Shown: positions 9,367 through 18,881, counted from the first letter of the stretch. The stretch is 64,000 nt of DNA from Bacillota bacterium (GCA_023623175.1 JAMNXU010000018.1:30209-94208), one strand, 5' to 3'. The notes: a model not told the origin generated them from the sequence alone. Program-made: numbers and translations.

Positions 9367-10467
9367 ATGAGCAGAGTCATGTTTAATACACTCATAAATG
9401 AAACTTCCGTAAAAGATACTCCAGTAAAAGACACTCCAGTAAAAGATAACCACATTTTCCGCCTGACCGATGATACGGGAATGCTGCAGCACTCGAAGTA
9501 TACTTTGCCCGATCCCGGCCACGGGTACACCACCGACGACAATGCCAGGGCCCTGATTATGGCGCTGATGCTTTATGAAAGGTACGGCAGGAAAGAATAT
9601 CTCGACCTTGCTTACCGATACGCCTCCTTTTTGCTGAATGCGCAAAATGAAAGGGGCAAATTCAGGAACTTCATGGGGTATGACAGGAAATGGCTCGAGG
9701 AAGAAGGTTCGGAGGATTGCTTCGGAAGATGCCTGTGGGCCCTGGGGTTTGCCCTTTCCTGCGGGAATACGCCCAAGGGACTTAAGTACGGCCTTTCGCA
9801 CATTTTACAGAGAGCGTTGCCCAATGCGGCCAATCTCAAATCACCCAGGGCTAAAGCATACTCGATTGTCGGCCTTGCATGCCTCGGAGGCGAAGCTGAA
9901 ACCGGCATCGTACGCGAACTGGCGCAGTCCCTCTGCGACCAGTATGATATGTATAGAGACAGTGACTGGAAATGGTTTGAGAATATTATCTCGTATTGCA
10001 ATTATGTGATGCCGTGGTCCCTGGTAAAGGCCTACAGGATTACCGGGGAAGAAAAATTCCTTGACGTGGCCGTGGAAAGCCTCGGTTTTCTCAGCGAGGT
10101 AACATTCAAAAACGGGTATTTCAAGCCCGTGGGGTGCCACGGATGGTTCGTAAAGGGAGGCCAGTCGGCGGAATACGACGAGCAGGCCGTGGAGGCGTGC
10201 GAGGGAGTCCTTGCTTACCTGGAAGCCTTTGAAGTGACAGGCAAAACGGATTATCTGGAAAAGGCCGTAAAGTGCTATGAATGGTACCTGGGTTCCAATT
10301 CCCTGGGAACAAGCCTTGTTGATCATGAAACCGGCGGCTGCTACGACGGCCTTACACAATACGGACTCAACCTGAACATGGGTGCTGAAAGCCTTATTTC
10401 ATATGTTATCGCGTATCTGAGAATCTCGGGTATTGAAGCAGAAAAAGCTTTTCAACTGAAGCATTGA
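9367..10467 (+). CDS. (alpha/alpha)6-barrel protein of glycosyltransferase operon, unknown function
   Basis: About 366 residues. DPGHGYTTDDNARALI near the N-terminus and repeated helices with GYFKPVGCHGWF and QYGLNLNMGAESL suggest an (alpha/alpha)6 toroid, as in glycoside hydrolases and phosphorylases acting on short sugars. I do not recognise a characterised family. I prefer ATG 9367 over the upstream TTG at 9346. The N-terminus contains three copies of VKDTP encoded by a 15-bp tandem repeat (9409-9450), a likely slippage site. It is last in the CIRCE-controlled operon and is followed by a terminator. A role in trimming, releasing or building the product of the neighbouring glycosyltransferase is inference from context. 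Confidence 0.75.
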   Translation: MSRVMFNTLINETSVKDTPVKDTPVKDNHIFRLTDDTGMLQHSKYTLPDPGHGYTTDDNARALIMALMLYERYGRKEYLDLAYRYASFLLNAQNERGKFRNFMGYDRKWLEEEGSEDCFGRCLWALGFALSCGNTPKGLKYGLSHILQRALPNAANLKSPRAKAYSIVGLACLGGEAETGIVRELAQSLCDQYDMYRDSDWKWFENIISYCNYVMPWSLVKAYRITGEEKFLDVAVESLGFLSEVTFKNGYFKPVGCHGWFVKGGQSAEYDEQAVEACEGVLAYLEAFEVTGKTDYLEKAVKCYEWYLGSNSLGTSLVDHETGGCYDGLTQYGLNLNMGAESLISYVIAYLRISGIEAEKAFQLKH

Positions 10468-10524
10468 GGATATTACATCATTTTTTTCTTTTTTTATTTT
10501 TATAAAATTTCTTGAGTTATTCAT

Positions 10525-10557
10525 CCCTATATAATACAATTATACTCGGGGTTTTTT
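10525..10557 (+). terminator. Terminator of the glycan operon
   Basis: CCC (10525-10527) pairs with GGG (10548-10551) and TATAAT (10530-10535) with ATTATA (10539-10544), followed by TTTTTT at 10552-10557. Confidence 0.6.
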
Positions 10558-10580
10558 CATTTCCCTATTCAAGGTTATAT

Positions 10581-10610
10581 GCAGAGACGGTTCCCTGACG
10601 GGACACAGGG
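10581..10610. repeat. Degenerate copy of the GGGACA palindromic repeat
   Basis: GCAGAGACGGTTCCCTGACG followed by GGACACAGGGA is a decayed relative of the 27-bp family. The rest of the gap 10611-10868 holds no gene or clear promoter. Confidence 0.55.
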
Positions 10611-10868
10611 AGGTTTTCATGTTACGGAATGCAGGTCGGTTTTCACGTCCCGCCTGCCTCTCATATATGGAAGGCGAGGATGATCTTATGTCTTGCCGGC
10701 CTGTCATATTTATGCAAAAAACATTACCCGGAATGTAAAAACGTTGCCTGAAAAGCAAAAACCATTAAATCCGCAGGATCTGAAAAATCAGAAACTCAAA
10801 AGCCGATTAAATTGAGTAAATTGAAAAAGTGCCGATTAATAAGCCTGCAATAAATCTGCGCATTAAAA

Positions 10869-12377
10869 TTGAAAAAAGGACTGATGTTCTTGAGCGTACT
10901 GTTTGACAAAGTAAAAGAAGTGCTTTATTCCGTATTGCCGATTACCATAATTGTATTGATTCTTAATTTTACAATAGCGCCCCTCAACATACTGCTGCTT
11001 ATAAGGTTTTTTATCGGAACGATTCTGATTATTCTTGGGTTGTCCATTTTCCTGCTGGGAGTTGACAACGGAATCACTCCCATAGGAAACAACATGGGAT
11101 CTACGATTGTCAAAACAAACAAGCTGTGGATAGTCGTCGCCGGCGGCATGATCCTTGGATTCTTTATCTCTATAGCCGAGCCCGACCTGCATATCCTTGC
11201 GGGGCAGGTAGACTTTGTCACTTCAGGGCTGATATCGAAGTTCAGCATTGTTCTTGTGGTTTCGATCGGTATAGGCGTAATGATTTCGCTGGGTTTTGTA
11301 AGAATCGTCTACAACATAAAGCTGCATAAGTTTCTGACGATTACTTATGTGTTAATTCTGATACTTGCATTCTTTACAACCAGTGAATTTCTTGCAATTT
11401 CCTTTGACGCGTCGGGGGCGACGACAGGCGCGATGACCGTTCCGTTCATACTGGCTCTTGCCGCGGGTGTTTCTTCGCTGAAAAAAGACAGCAAGGCTTC
11501 CGAGGAAGACAGTTTCGGCCTTGTCGGAATCGCTTCGGCCGGCGCTATCATAGGCGTGATGATCATGAGCGTTATTTCTAAAACCGATAAAATCACTGCA
11601 ACCCTCGAGTACAGCGAATTGACGACATCATCAATTTTTCGTCCCTTTATTGAGCAAATAGGCCCGGTGTCGTTTGACGTGATTATGGCGATGCTTCCAA
11701 TAATCGTGATTTTCCTCGTTTTCCAGAAGGTAGCGTTCAGGTTGTCAAGGAGAGCCCTGAGAAAGGTTCTCATAGGTCTGCTGTTTACATTTGTGGGATT
11801 TATAATGTTCCTGGTCGGAGTTAACGGCGGCTTTATGGATGTGGGCTCAAGGATAGGCAATATGGTGGCGTCGAATGAAAACAAGTATTTCCTTGTCATT
11901 GCGGGATTCCTGCTCGGATTTGTCACTGTAATGGCGGAACCGGCCGTTCATGTCCTGACTCACCAGATTGAGGATGTAACCAGCGGATATGTAAAAAGGA
12001 GCGCCGTGACGATCTTTCTTGCCGTGGGCATCGGGATAGCGGTCGCGCTGTCGATGGTGAGGATACTTGTACCCGGTGTGAAGCTGTGGCATTACCTGCT
12101 GCCGGGATATATAATATCGATAGCCATGAGCTATTTCGTACCTGAACTGTTCGTGGGAATCGCATTTGACTCGGGAGGCGTAGCGTCCGGTCCCATGACG
12201 GCCACGTTCATACTGGCTTTTGCCCAGGGCGCGGCTGAAGCGATAGAAGGCGCAAATGTACTGGTGGACGGTTTCGGAATGATTGCCATGGTTGCGCTGA
12301 TGCCGCTGATTGCGCTGCAGATACTGGGACTGATCTTCAAGGTTAAATCAAGAAAGCAAAATGCTGAAAGCGAGTAA
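10869..12377 (+). CDS. DUF1538 integral membrane protein (putative cation antiporter)
   Basis: A 502-residue, highly hydrophobic protein made of two similar halves, each with a DUF1538 domain. The internal repeat is visible: FLLGVDNGITPIGNNMGS versus FLVGVNGGFMDVGSRIGN; AEPDLHILAGQVDFVTSG versus AEPAVHVLTHQIEDVTSG; FDASGATTGAMTVPFIL versus FDSGGVASGPMTATFIL. UmpAB proteins of this family have, to my recollection, been reported as Na+/H+ antiporters in Halomonas; here both halves are fused. The start is uncertain: TTG 10869, ATG 10884 or TTG 10890, the last being best spaced from AAAGGA. The PII-like gene downstream probably regulates it. Confidence 0.85.
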   Translation: MKKGLMFLSVLFDKVKEVLYSVLPITIIVLILNFTIAPLNILLLIRFFIGTILIILGLSIFLLGVDNGITPIGNNMGSTIVKTNKLWIVVAGGMILGFFISIAEPDLHILAGQVDFVTSGLISKFSIVLVVSIGIGVMISLGFVRIVYNIKLHKFLTITYVLILILAFFTTSEFLAISFDASGATTGAMTVPFILALAAGVSSLKKDSKASEEDSFGLVGIASAGAIIGVMIMSVISKTDKITATLEYSELTTSSIFRPFIEQIGPVSFDVIMAMLPIIVIFLVFQKVAFRLSRRALRKVLIGLLFTFVGFIMFLVGVNGGFMDVGSRIGNMVASNENKYFLVIAGFLLGFVTVMAEPAVHVLTHQIEDVTSGYVKRSAVTIFLAVGIGIAVALSMVRILVPGVKLWHYLLPGYIISIAMSYFVPELFVGIAFDSGGVASGPMTATFILAFAQGAAEAIEGANVLVDGFGMIAMVALMPLIALQILGLIFKVKSRKQNAESE

Positions 12378-12693
12378 AGGGATAATACTAATAATGCAAC
12401 CTAACGCGACCAGGCGGCGAACAGAATGGATGTGGTGTTCCCGGGAGATTTACCGTTATTGGCGGGAAATAACAAAGAAATATAAATAGAAATATAAATA
12501 TGACGACTAAATTGCGAAGATTTTATCCAAATTGATTATTGAAATAAATTGAATTTTGTGAGTAAATTGAAACAATAGCTTGAAAAGATAATTATTAAGA
12601 AGATATATATAATGTTAATGTTGCCTAAATTATATTTAGTGCAAAACAGTGAACCGCAGATTGTGCGTGAAAAAGAGAGGAAGCGTATTATCT
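12378..12693. other. Gap between DUF1538 gene and PII-like gene
   Basis: About 315 bases, AT-rich after 12470, with no convincing ORF or terminator. AGAGGAAG near 12676 is the ribosome binding site of the next gene. Whether the two genes share a transcript is unclear. Confidence 0.4.
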
Positions 12694-13380
12694 ATGTCCA
12701 ATGCTGAAATGTTTGAATTTGAACAGATTTGCATTATTGTAAATTTCGGACTGGGAAGCAAGGTACTGCGTGCAGCCAGGAATTACGGCATTTCCGGGGG
12801 AACCGTGTTGCTCGGAAAAGGAACCGTGCACAGCCGCATTTTGGACTTTTTGGGCATATACGACATAAGGAAGGAAATCATTTTGCTGGTTGCCGACAAA
12901 AAGACGGCTCAGCAGGCCCTTGAAAAACTGGACCAGGAATTTAAGTTCGAAAAACCCCACCATGGCATAGCGTTTACGATGTCTGTCCGTTCCCTGATCG
13001 GGAAAAGGACTTACAAGGATAGCTGCAATTTGGCGGATAGCAGTAATTTAGCGGAAGAAAGAGGTGCGGATGATACCATGTACCACGCGATATATGTTAT
13101 CGTAGACAGGGGAAAGGCGGAATACGTCATTGATGCTGCGACCAGGGCAGGCTCCAAGGGCGGCACAATAATCAATGCAAGGGGCGCTGGAGTCCACGAG
13201 ACCGGCAAGCTGTTTTCGATGGATATTGAGCCCGAGAAGGAGATTGTGCTGATACTTGCGGAAAAAGAGCATACGGAGCCTATCGTGGCATCGATCAGGG
13301 AAGAACTTAAGCTCGACGAGCCCGGAAAGGGAATTCTCTTTATACAGGACGTAAACAAAACTTACGGGTTGTACAGGTAA
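12694..13380 (+). CDS. Tandem PII-like signalling protein
   Basis: About 228 residues forming two copies of a PII-like (GlnB-type ferredoxin-fold) domain. The first half has CIIVNFGLGSKVLRAARNYG, GGTVLLGKG and KPHHGIAFTM; the second has IYVIVDRGKAEYVIDAATRA, GGTIINARGAG and EPGKGILFIQ. A low-complexity linker (DSCNLADSSNLAEE) joins them. I start at ATG 12694 after AGAGGAAG; a GTG at 12649 is also open. PII-like proteins often sit beside the transporter they gate, here the DUF1538 antiporter-like protein. The classical uridylylated T-loop Tyr motif is not evident, so ligand sensing rather than GlnD modification is likely. Confidence 0.8.
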   Translation: MSNAEMFEFEQICIIVNFGLGSKVLRAARNYGISGGTVLLGKGTVHSRILDFLGIYDIRKEIILLVADKKTAQQALEKLDQEFKFEKPHHGIAFTMSVRSLIGKRTYKDSCNLADSSNLAEERGADDTMYHAIYVIVDRGKAEYVIDAATRAGSKGGTIINARGAGVHETGKLFSMDIEPEKEIVLILAEKEHTEPIVASIREELKLDEPGKGILFIQDVNKTYGLYR

Positions 13381-13429
13381 TGGGCTGGCAAGACCGGCCA
13401 TGCAAAATACATGAAAAAGAGGCGGGATT

Positions 13430-14428
13430 ATGAAAAGGTATGGATTCAATTTTCTGTGGATGTTCGCGAAAAGCAAGTGGCATCCGGAACCCTCGGAGCC
13501 GAATCTGCGTGAACTTGAGTTCATTGCGGAAGAAGGTTTTGACCTTGTGAGGATTCCGACTGACTATCGCTTCTGGACCCATGATTTCGATTATCTGCAC
13601 CCGGATGAAAGGGTGCTTGAATACATCGATCGATACATAGAAACGTGCAACTCTTTCGGACTGCACGTATGCCTCAATCTACATCGCGCGCCGGGCTACT
13701 GTGTTAATTCGCCCCAGGAGGAAAAGCACAACCTGTGGCGCGATCCCGAAGCGCAGGAAGGTTTCTATTTCTTGTGGAGAACCTTTGCAGAGCGATATCG
13801 CGGCATATCGGGCGACAAGCTGAGCTTTGACCTTGTCAACGAGCCCGGAAACATCCCGCCGACCCATCCCTGCACTCGTGAAGACCATGAGAAAGTGATA
13901 CGCAGAACAATAGATGAGATTCGCAGTATTGACCCGTCAAGACCCATTGTCATCGACGGTTTTGACGGTGGTTGGAACGCTCTGCCCGAGCTCGCCGATG
14001 TCGGCGCGATCCACAGCGGGCGTGGTTATTTTCCCAACCAGATAACTCACTATCACGCCGAATGGGTGGCCGGGGCAGACAAGTATGAGCTGCCCGAATA
14101 TCCCGGAATGGTAGCACCCGGCTTATACGTGGACCGCGAGAAGTTGAGCCGCTTCTACGACCCGTGGCGCGAAGTGGAGAAAAAAGGTGTGGAAATTCAC
14201 ATCGGCGAATTTGGCTGCTACAACAAGCTGCCGAATGACATTACGCTGCGCTGGTTTGAAGACCTCGTCAGCGTTTTTGCCGAGAACGGGTGGGGCTACT
14301 GCCTGTGGAATTTCAGGGGATCATTCGGCGTGGTTGAGCACGGCCGTCCCGGTACAAAATACGAGGAGTACAAGGGGTTCAAGGTTGACCGCGCACTGCT
14401 CGACATCCTGAAAAGCGGTATGCGCTGA
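13430..14428 (+). CDS. GH5-family glycoside hydrolase, intracellular
   Basis: A 332-residue glycoside hydrolase of clan A, family 5 (cellulase superfamily). The N-terminal strand is GFDLVRIPTDYRFW. The acid/base Glu is E138 in DLVNEPG and the nucleophile is E260 in IHIGEFGCY; HLCLNLHRAPG-type and WGYCLWNFRG motifs complete the active site. There is no signal peptide and no dockerin or binding module, so it should act on imported oligosaccharides. It begins 50 bases after the PII-like gene and ends 4 bases from the convergent dehydrogenase. Substrate (beta-glucan or beta-mannan fragments) cannot be fixed. Confidence 0.9.
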   Translation: MKRYGFNFLWMFAKSKWHPEPSEPNLRELEFIAEEGFDLVRIPTDYRFWTHDFDYLHPDERVLEYIDRYIETCNSFGLHVCLNLHRAPGYCVNSPQEEKHNLWRDPEAQEGFYFLWRTFAERYRGISGDKLSFDLVNEPGNIPPTHPCTREDHEKVIRRTIDEIRSIDPSRPIVIDGFDGGWNALPELADVGAIHSGRGYFPNQITHYHAEWVAGADKYELPEYPGMVAPGLYVDREKLSRFYDPWREVEKKGVEIHIGEFGCYNKLPNDITLRWFEDLVSVFAENGWGYCLWNFRGSFGVVEHGRPGTKYEEYKGFKVDRALLDILKSGMR

Positions 14429-14432
14429 AATT

Positions 14433-15386
14433 TTAATATCCAGCGCTCCTGTCTACTACATTCTTCAGGCTCCTGCCGTTCATGAAGGCATCGAGGTTAT
14501 CGGCGCATATCTTCATAATGCGCTCATAGGTTTCCGGCAGGTTAAAACCGCCCGACACGTGGGGCGTGATGATCGCGTTTTTTATTTTCCACAGCCTGTG
14601 GTTTTCCGGGAGCGGTTCGGGGTCGGTCACGTCGAGGGCCGCGCCGAGCAGATGCCCGCTTTCAAGAGCGTCGCAGAGAGCTTCGGTGTCGACGGCGCTG
14701 CCGCGTCCCACGTTAATAAGTACTGCGTCCTTTTTCATAAGCTTCAATGTTTCGCGATTGATTATTTTTTTCGTCAGTTCCGTTTCCGGCAGGCTCATCG
14801 CCACAATATCGGCGCGCGGCAGCAAATCCGCAAGACTGTCCATCCGGTGGAGTTCGTCGAGGTAACCGGGCTTGTCGGTATTTTTGCGCCTTACTCCAAT
14901 GGTATACGCGCCGAGGGCTTTCAGGCGCCGCGCAAATTCGCTGCCTATATCACCGGCGCCGAGAATAAGCGCAGTGGAGCCGTAAACCGCCTTCACGGAA
15001 CCCATGCCGGCCCATTTGCCTTCTGACTGGTTGTCCCTGTATAAATGGAGTTTTTTATAAAGCATGAGCAAGACTCCGAGCATGTACTCTGATATGGCAA
15101 GACCGTATGCTCCCCTGGCATTGGTCAGCACCGCGCTCTCGGGGAGCACTTCGCAGGAGGCGTATTCGCCCACTCCCGCGCTGGAAAGCTGCAGCCATTC
15201 AATTTTTTCCGATCCCTTGAGCATGGAGACCGGGGGATTGCCGATTATAACATTCGCGTTCCGGACCTGCTCCAAGGTCAGGTTGCGCCTCTGGGCATAA
15301 ATGAATTTAGCGTTGGGCGCCTTTTCTTCGAGAATTTTTCTGTGTTCTTCATCGACCGGTACCAGTACAAGTATTGTTTTCTTCAT
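14433..15386 (-). CDS. D-2-hydroxyacid dehydrogenase
   Basis: A 317-residue NAD(P)-dependent D-isomer-specific 2-hydroxyacid dehydrogenase. The Rossmann motif is LILGAGDIGSEFARRLKALG; ALINVGRGSAVD-like LINVGRGSAVDTEAL and the His of TPHVSGG near the end are the catalytic-region signatures. I start at ATG 15386, behind AGGGAG on the minus strand, not at the further upstream ATG. Likely reactions include reduction of a 2-keto acid or glyoxylate/hydroxypyruvate type substrates; the exact substrate is not predictable. It is convergent with the GH5 gene and otherwise monocistronic. Confidence 0.88.
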   Translation of the reverse strand: MKKTILVLVPVDEEHRKILEEKAPNAKFIYAQRRNLTLEQVRNANVIIGNPPVSMLKGSEKIEWLQLSSAGVGEYASCEVLPESAVLTNARGAYGLAISEYMLGVLLMLYKKLHLYRDNQSEGKWAGMGSVKAVYGSTALILGAGDIGSEFARRLKALGAYTIGVRRKNTDKPGYLDELHRMDSLADLLPRADIVAMSLPETELTKKIINRETLKLMKKDAVLINVGRGSAVDTEALCDALESGHLLGAALDVTDPEPLPENHRLWKIKNAIITPHVSGGFNLPETYERIMKICADNLDAFMNGRSLKNVVDRSAGY

Positions 15387-15829
15387 CTTAACCAACTCCC
15401 TGTTGTTTCCTGGTTTTTGCACCGTTTACAAACCCTGTCTTATTAGTTCGGCTTTATTAACTGTCTTGCCAGCTGGATTTTACAGATTGTATATTACTGC
15501 CTGTATTTTTATTAGCTCTGTTCATTAACTCAATTATATTAACTTCATTGTAATTGTGGATTGCCTTCCGGTGCTGTTACTGCGGGCATGTAATTTGCCT
15601 TGATTTTACTGCATATGCATGCCCTGGCCATATATAATATATATTTTATATGCCATTTCGGAATCCTGCAAACGCTCATTGCAGGACAATTGATCTTTTA
15701 ATCACATCTTTTAATCAGGTCATGGAGGTGCAAAAAGCAGCCGGAGCAAGCGTTGGAACAGTCTTTCAGCCCCTGGATACAGATCATGCTGTTGCCTGGT
15801 CATGTAGTTCCTGATCAAGATTATTCCCA

Positions 15830-15905
15830 GTCATGATAATCCCTGTAATGATAATTTCTTATAATGATATTTCTTGTAATGATAATTTTTATAATGATAA
15901 TTCTT
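15830..15905. repeat. 15-16-bp degenerate tandem repeat, five copies
   Basis: Units of the form GTAATGATAATTTCTT repeat five times in the 860-bp gap between the dehydrogenase and the EAL gene. The remainder of the gap is AT-rich. It contains a promoter-like site at 16004 and a long untranslated leader of about 250 bases; I see no gene there. Confidence 0.8.
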
Positions 15906-16003
15906 GATAATTACGCTCCCTCTTCAATGATTTCATCAGGAATATATCCATGTATAATTTTTAGCAAAAATTTATAAAAACTTGAATTTTGACAAAAAAC
16001 GAC

Positions 16004-16031
16004 TTGAATTATTTGGCATGTTTGATATACT
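16004..16031 (+). promoter_or_regulatory. Candidate promoter of the EAL gene
   Basis: TTGAAT (16004-16009), 16-bp spacer, TATACT (16026-16031). This implies a leader of roughly 250 bases before the start at 16287. Confidence 0.45.
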
Positions 16032-16286
16032 TTTTATTATTAATTAATATTAGAGTGTCGAACCAGGAAGAACTTTGTCGTCTATTGACACTGCCTGAAA
16101 AATCGGAGTTTAGTCATAGTTTTAGTTTAATAATAAGGGAACGAGAACGGTATTTATTTTTAATTAAAGAGGGAAACAGCATTGATTGAAGAAACAGGCA
16201 AGGAACAGCATTGGATAACAGACGGGGAAAGGCACGAGCTGAAGTAAAGCGAAAAACAAAGCAAAGGTTGAAGAAGGAGTGTTACG

Positions 16287-18788
16287 ATGCCAATAAAGGT
16301 TTTGGTTGTTGGCAATGTAGCAACGGACGTATCATATATTAAAAGCAGGAAAAGAGGATACAGCATATTGACCGTGCGCGAAGGGGCTGAAGCCAGAAAG
16401 ATCCTTAATGAAAGTGGCGATATCAGCATTCTTGTACTTGACACGGGCAAATACGGCGCAATTGCTGCGGAGATTCTCGAATTCATCAACGGCAATGATA
16501 AATTCGGGAAATTGAAGACAGTAGTACTGACTGAAAGCGATGAACAGGAAAAATTTATTGCAAAACTCTGTTCCGGCACAGTGAGCTTTATACGCAAACC
16601 GGTTTCAGCAGACGCGCTCAGGGCCATAATCGATCTGAGCGTTGAACTGTTGCGCGATGAGCAGAAGCTTGAACAAACGGCGGAAAAGACGATAACCTTT
16701 GACATGATTTTCAACCAGGCACCCATCGGCATAGCAATCATACACGGTGCCGATCCGATGCTTTCCAATGAAGACGATATTAAAATAAACTCGACCTATG
16801 AACAAATCATAGGCAGAAATGAAGAGGAGCTCAACAGGCTCGGATGGAAAAACGTTATACACCCCGATGATTTGGAAGAATACATGGAAAATTTCAAAAA
16901 GCTCCAGTCGGGTGAAATCAGGAGTTTTTCAATGGATCAGCGGTATATCAGGCCCGATGGCTCCATTGTATGGGCTCATAAGACCGTTGCGCCGATCGAA
17001 ACAGAAAATGACCGGCAATTCAGCTATATCTGCCTTGTCCAGGACATTACTGAAAGCAAGAGTTTCAAAGATGCACTGACCGAGAGCGAACGCAGCAAAT
17101 CAGTTTTGCTTTCCCATCTTCCGGGTCTTGCGTACCGGTGTAATTATGACCCCGAGTGGACAATGCAGTATGTTTCCCAGGGATGCTACAACCTCACGGG
17201 CTATCCGCCTGAAAGCCTGCTGTACAACAGGGATCTGTCCTATAATGACCTCATCTCGCCTGAATACCGCCAGACTTTGTGGGAAAAATGGAAGCAGGTT
17301 CTTGCTGAGAGGAAGCAGTTCAAGCATGAATATGAGATAATCACTGCCACCGGTGAGAAAAAATGGGTCCTTGAGATGGGACAGGGCATTTTTAACGAAA
17401 AAGGGGAAGTTGAAGCGCTCGAAGGTATTGTTCTTGATATTTCGGACCGTAAAGCCATTGAAGATGCATTGAAATTCAATCTTGAACACGACCGGTGGAC
17501 AGGCCTGTACAACCGCGAATACCTCGTTTCATTGCTTGAGAGGGACTCCCGGGAGAAAAAATATGAAAAAAGAGCGCTGATCGCCGTTAACCTGAGCACG
17601 GCCGAATTATTGGCCACCAAGTACGGCTTTCAGTATACGCAGAACCTGATTAAAAAGGCGGCAGAGGCGTTAAAACGTTATTGTAACGGAAACCGGATGC
17701 TGTTCAATACCAGCCAGAACCGTTTTACTTTTTACATAACAGGCTATAAAGACAAAAACGAGCTCGAGGAATTCGGACATACCATAGCGAATACGCTGGA
17801 GTCACTGCTCATAATGGAGAGAATCAGCGGGGGCATTGGAATTCTTGAAATTGACCCGGAAAACATTCTCGAACCCGAACTGCTCTTAAGGCGGATTCTC
17901 GTAGCCTCGGAACGGGCTATCAGTTTGATTGGAAAGGATTTTGGAGTCTGTTTCTATGACGAAGAGCTGGAGGCGTTTATTAATCGCGAAATGGACATAA
18001 CCGAAGCCCTCAACAATGTGGTGGCGGCGGACAGCGGAGTTAAAAAAGATTTCCTGTTTCTGCAGTTTCAGCCGATAGTGAATTTGAAAACCGGTGAGGT
18101 ATGCAGCTTCGAGGCATTGGCAAGACTGTGGACTGAAAAGCTCGGACTTGTCCCGGCCCTGGAGTTCATTCCCATTGCCGAGAAAACCAAGCTTATAATC
18201 CCCATCGGCGAAAAAGTGATTGTCAACGCTTTGCGCTTTTTAAAACGCTTAAATGAACTTGGTTATCACAATGTCGGCATCACGGTCAATATATCCGTTA
18301 TACAGCTGTTGAACCAGGATTTTGCGGACAGGGCCCTGGAATTGATAAACTCCATGGAGCTTGATCCGCGACTGATTGGTTTTGAGATTACGGAATCGGT
18401 ATTTTCCTTCGATTATGATATTATCAACAATAATATTAAAAAATTGAGGAAAGCCGGCGTTTTTATAGCGATTGACGATTTCGGAACCGGGTATTCCACT
18501 TTTGTCCGGGAAAAGGAATTGAAAGTGGATTTTATTAAAATTGATAAATACTTTATTGACGATTTGTTAAATTGCACGGACAAGGCCATTACAAGCGATA
18601 TTATTTCCATGGCCCATAAACTGGGTCACGGCACGGTAGCCGAAGGAGTGGAACATGAGGCACAGCTCCGGTATTTGAAACAGCACAACTGCGACAAGAT
18701 ACAGGGATACCTGGTCAGCAAACCGCTGGATGAAGAGGATGCGATTAGATTTTTAGACAGTAATTTTAAGAATTTGCTTGGTAATTAG
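16287..18788 (+). CDS. Cyclic-di-GMP phosphodiesterase: pseudo-receiver, PAS, PAS, degenerate GGDEF, EAL
   Basis: An 833-residue cytoplasmic protein predicted to hydrolyse cyclic di-GMP. In order: a receiver-like domain (1-120) that keeps LDTG and RKPVS but lacks the N-terminal acidic pair; PAS at about 140-260 and about 275-395; a GGDEF domain whose signature loop is replaced (FNTSQNRFTFY); and an EAL domain from about 570. Catalytic features are intact: EAL at 609-611, ITESVF, IDDFGTGYS, and AEGVEHEAQL. So it should be an active phosphodiesterase, with the GGDEF acting at most as a GTP sensor. AAGGAG precedes the ATG. It balances the two diguanylate cyclases in the window. Confidence 0.92.
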   Translation: MPIKVLVVGNVATDVSYIKSRKRGYSILTVREGAEARKILNESGDISILVLDTGKYGAIAAEILEFINGNDKFGKLKTVVLTESDEQEKFIAKLCSGTVSFIRKPVSADALRAIIDLSVELLRDEQKLEQTAEKTITFDMIFNQAPIGIAIIHGADPMLSNEDDIKINSTYEQIIGRNEEELNRLGWKNVIHPDDLEEYMENFKKLQSGEIRSFSMDQRYIRPDGSIVWAHKTVAPIETENDRQFSYICLVQDITESKSFKDALTESERSKSVLLSHLPGLAYRCNYDPEWTMQYVSQGCYNLTGYPPESLLYNRDLSYNDLISPEYRQTLWEKWKQVLAERKQFKHEYEIITATGEKKWVLEMGQGIFNEKGEVEALEGIVLDISDRKAIEDALKFNLEHDRWTGLYNREYLVSLLERDSREKKYEKRALIAVNLSTAELLATKYGFQYTQNLIKKAAEALKRYCNGNRMLFNTSQNRFTFYITGYKDKNELEEFGHTIANTLESLLIMERISGGIGILEIDPENILEPELLLRRILVASERAISLIGKDFGVCFYDEELEAFINREMDITEALNNVVAADSGVKKDFLFLQFQPIVNLKTGEVCSFEALARLWTEKLGLVPALEFIPIAEKTKLIIPIGEKVIVNALRFLKRLNELGYHNVGITVNISVIQLLNQDFADRALELINSMELDPRLIGFEITESVFSFDYDIINNNIKKLRKAGVFIAIDDFGTGYSTFVREKELKVDFIKIDKYFIDDLLNCTDKAITSDIISMAHKLGHGTVAEGVEHEAQLRYLKQHNCDKIQGYLVSKPLDEEDAIRFLDSNFKNLLGN

Positions 18789-18852
18789 GAATTTGCTTAG
18801 TAATAGCAGGCAATTTGCCAGTAGTTGCAAGGGATTTGCCCGATTTAGCGCA

Positions 18853-18881
18853 CCGAACTCACTGAGTTCGGCTTATTTTTT
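18853..18881 (+). terminator. Terminator of the EAL gene
   Basis: CCGAACTC (18853-18860), loop ACT, GAGTTCGG (18864-18871), then CTTATTTTTT. Just upstream, 18775-18838, AATTTGC recurs four times in an irregular array. Confidence 0.85.

Noticed and set aside
15989..16189. 66-residue ORF upstream of the EAL gene
   Set aside because: No ribosome binding site and no family features; it overlaps the probable promoter and leader.
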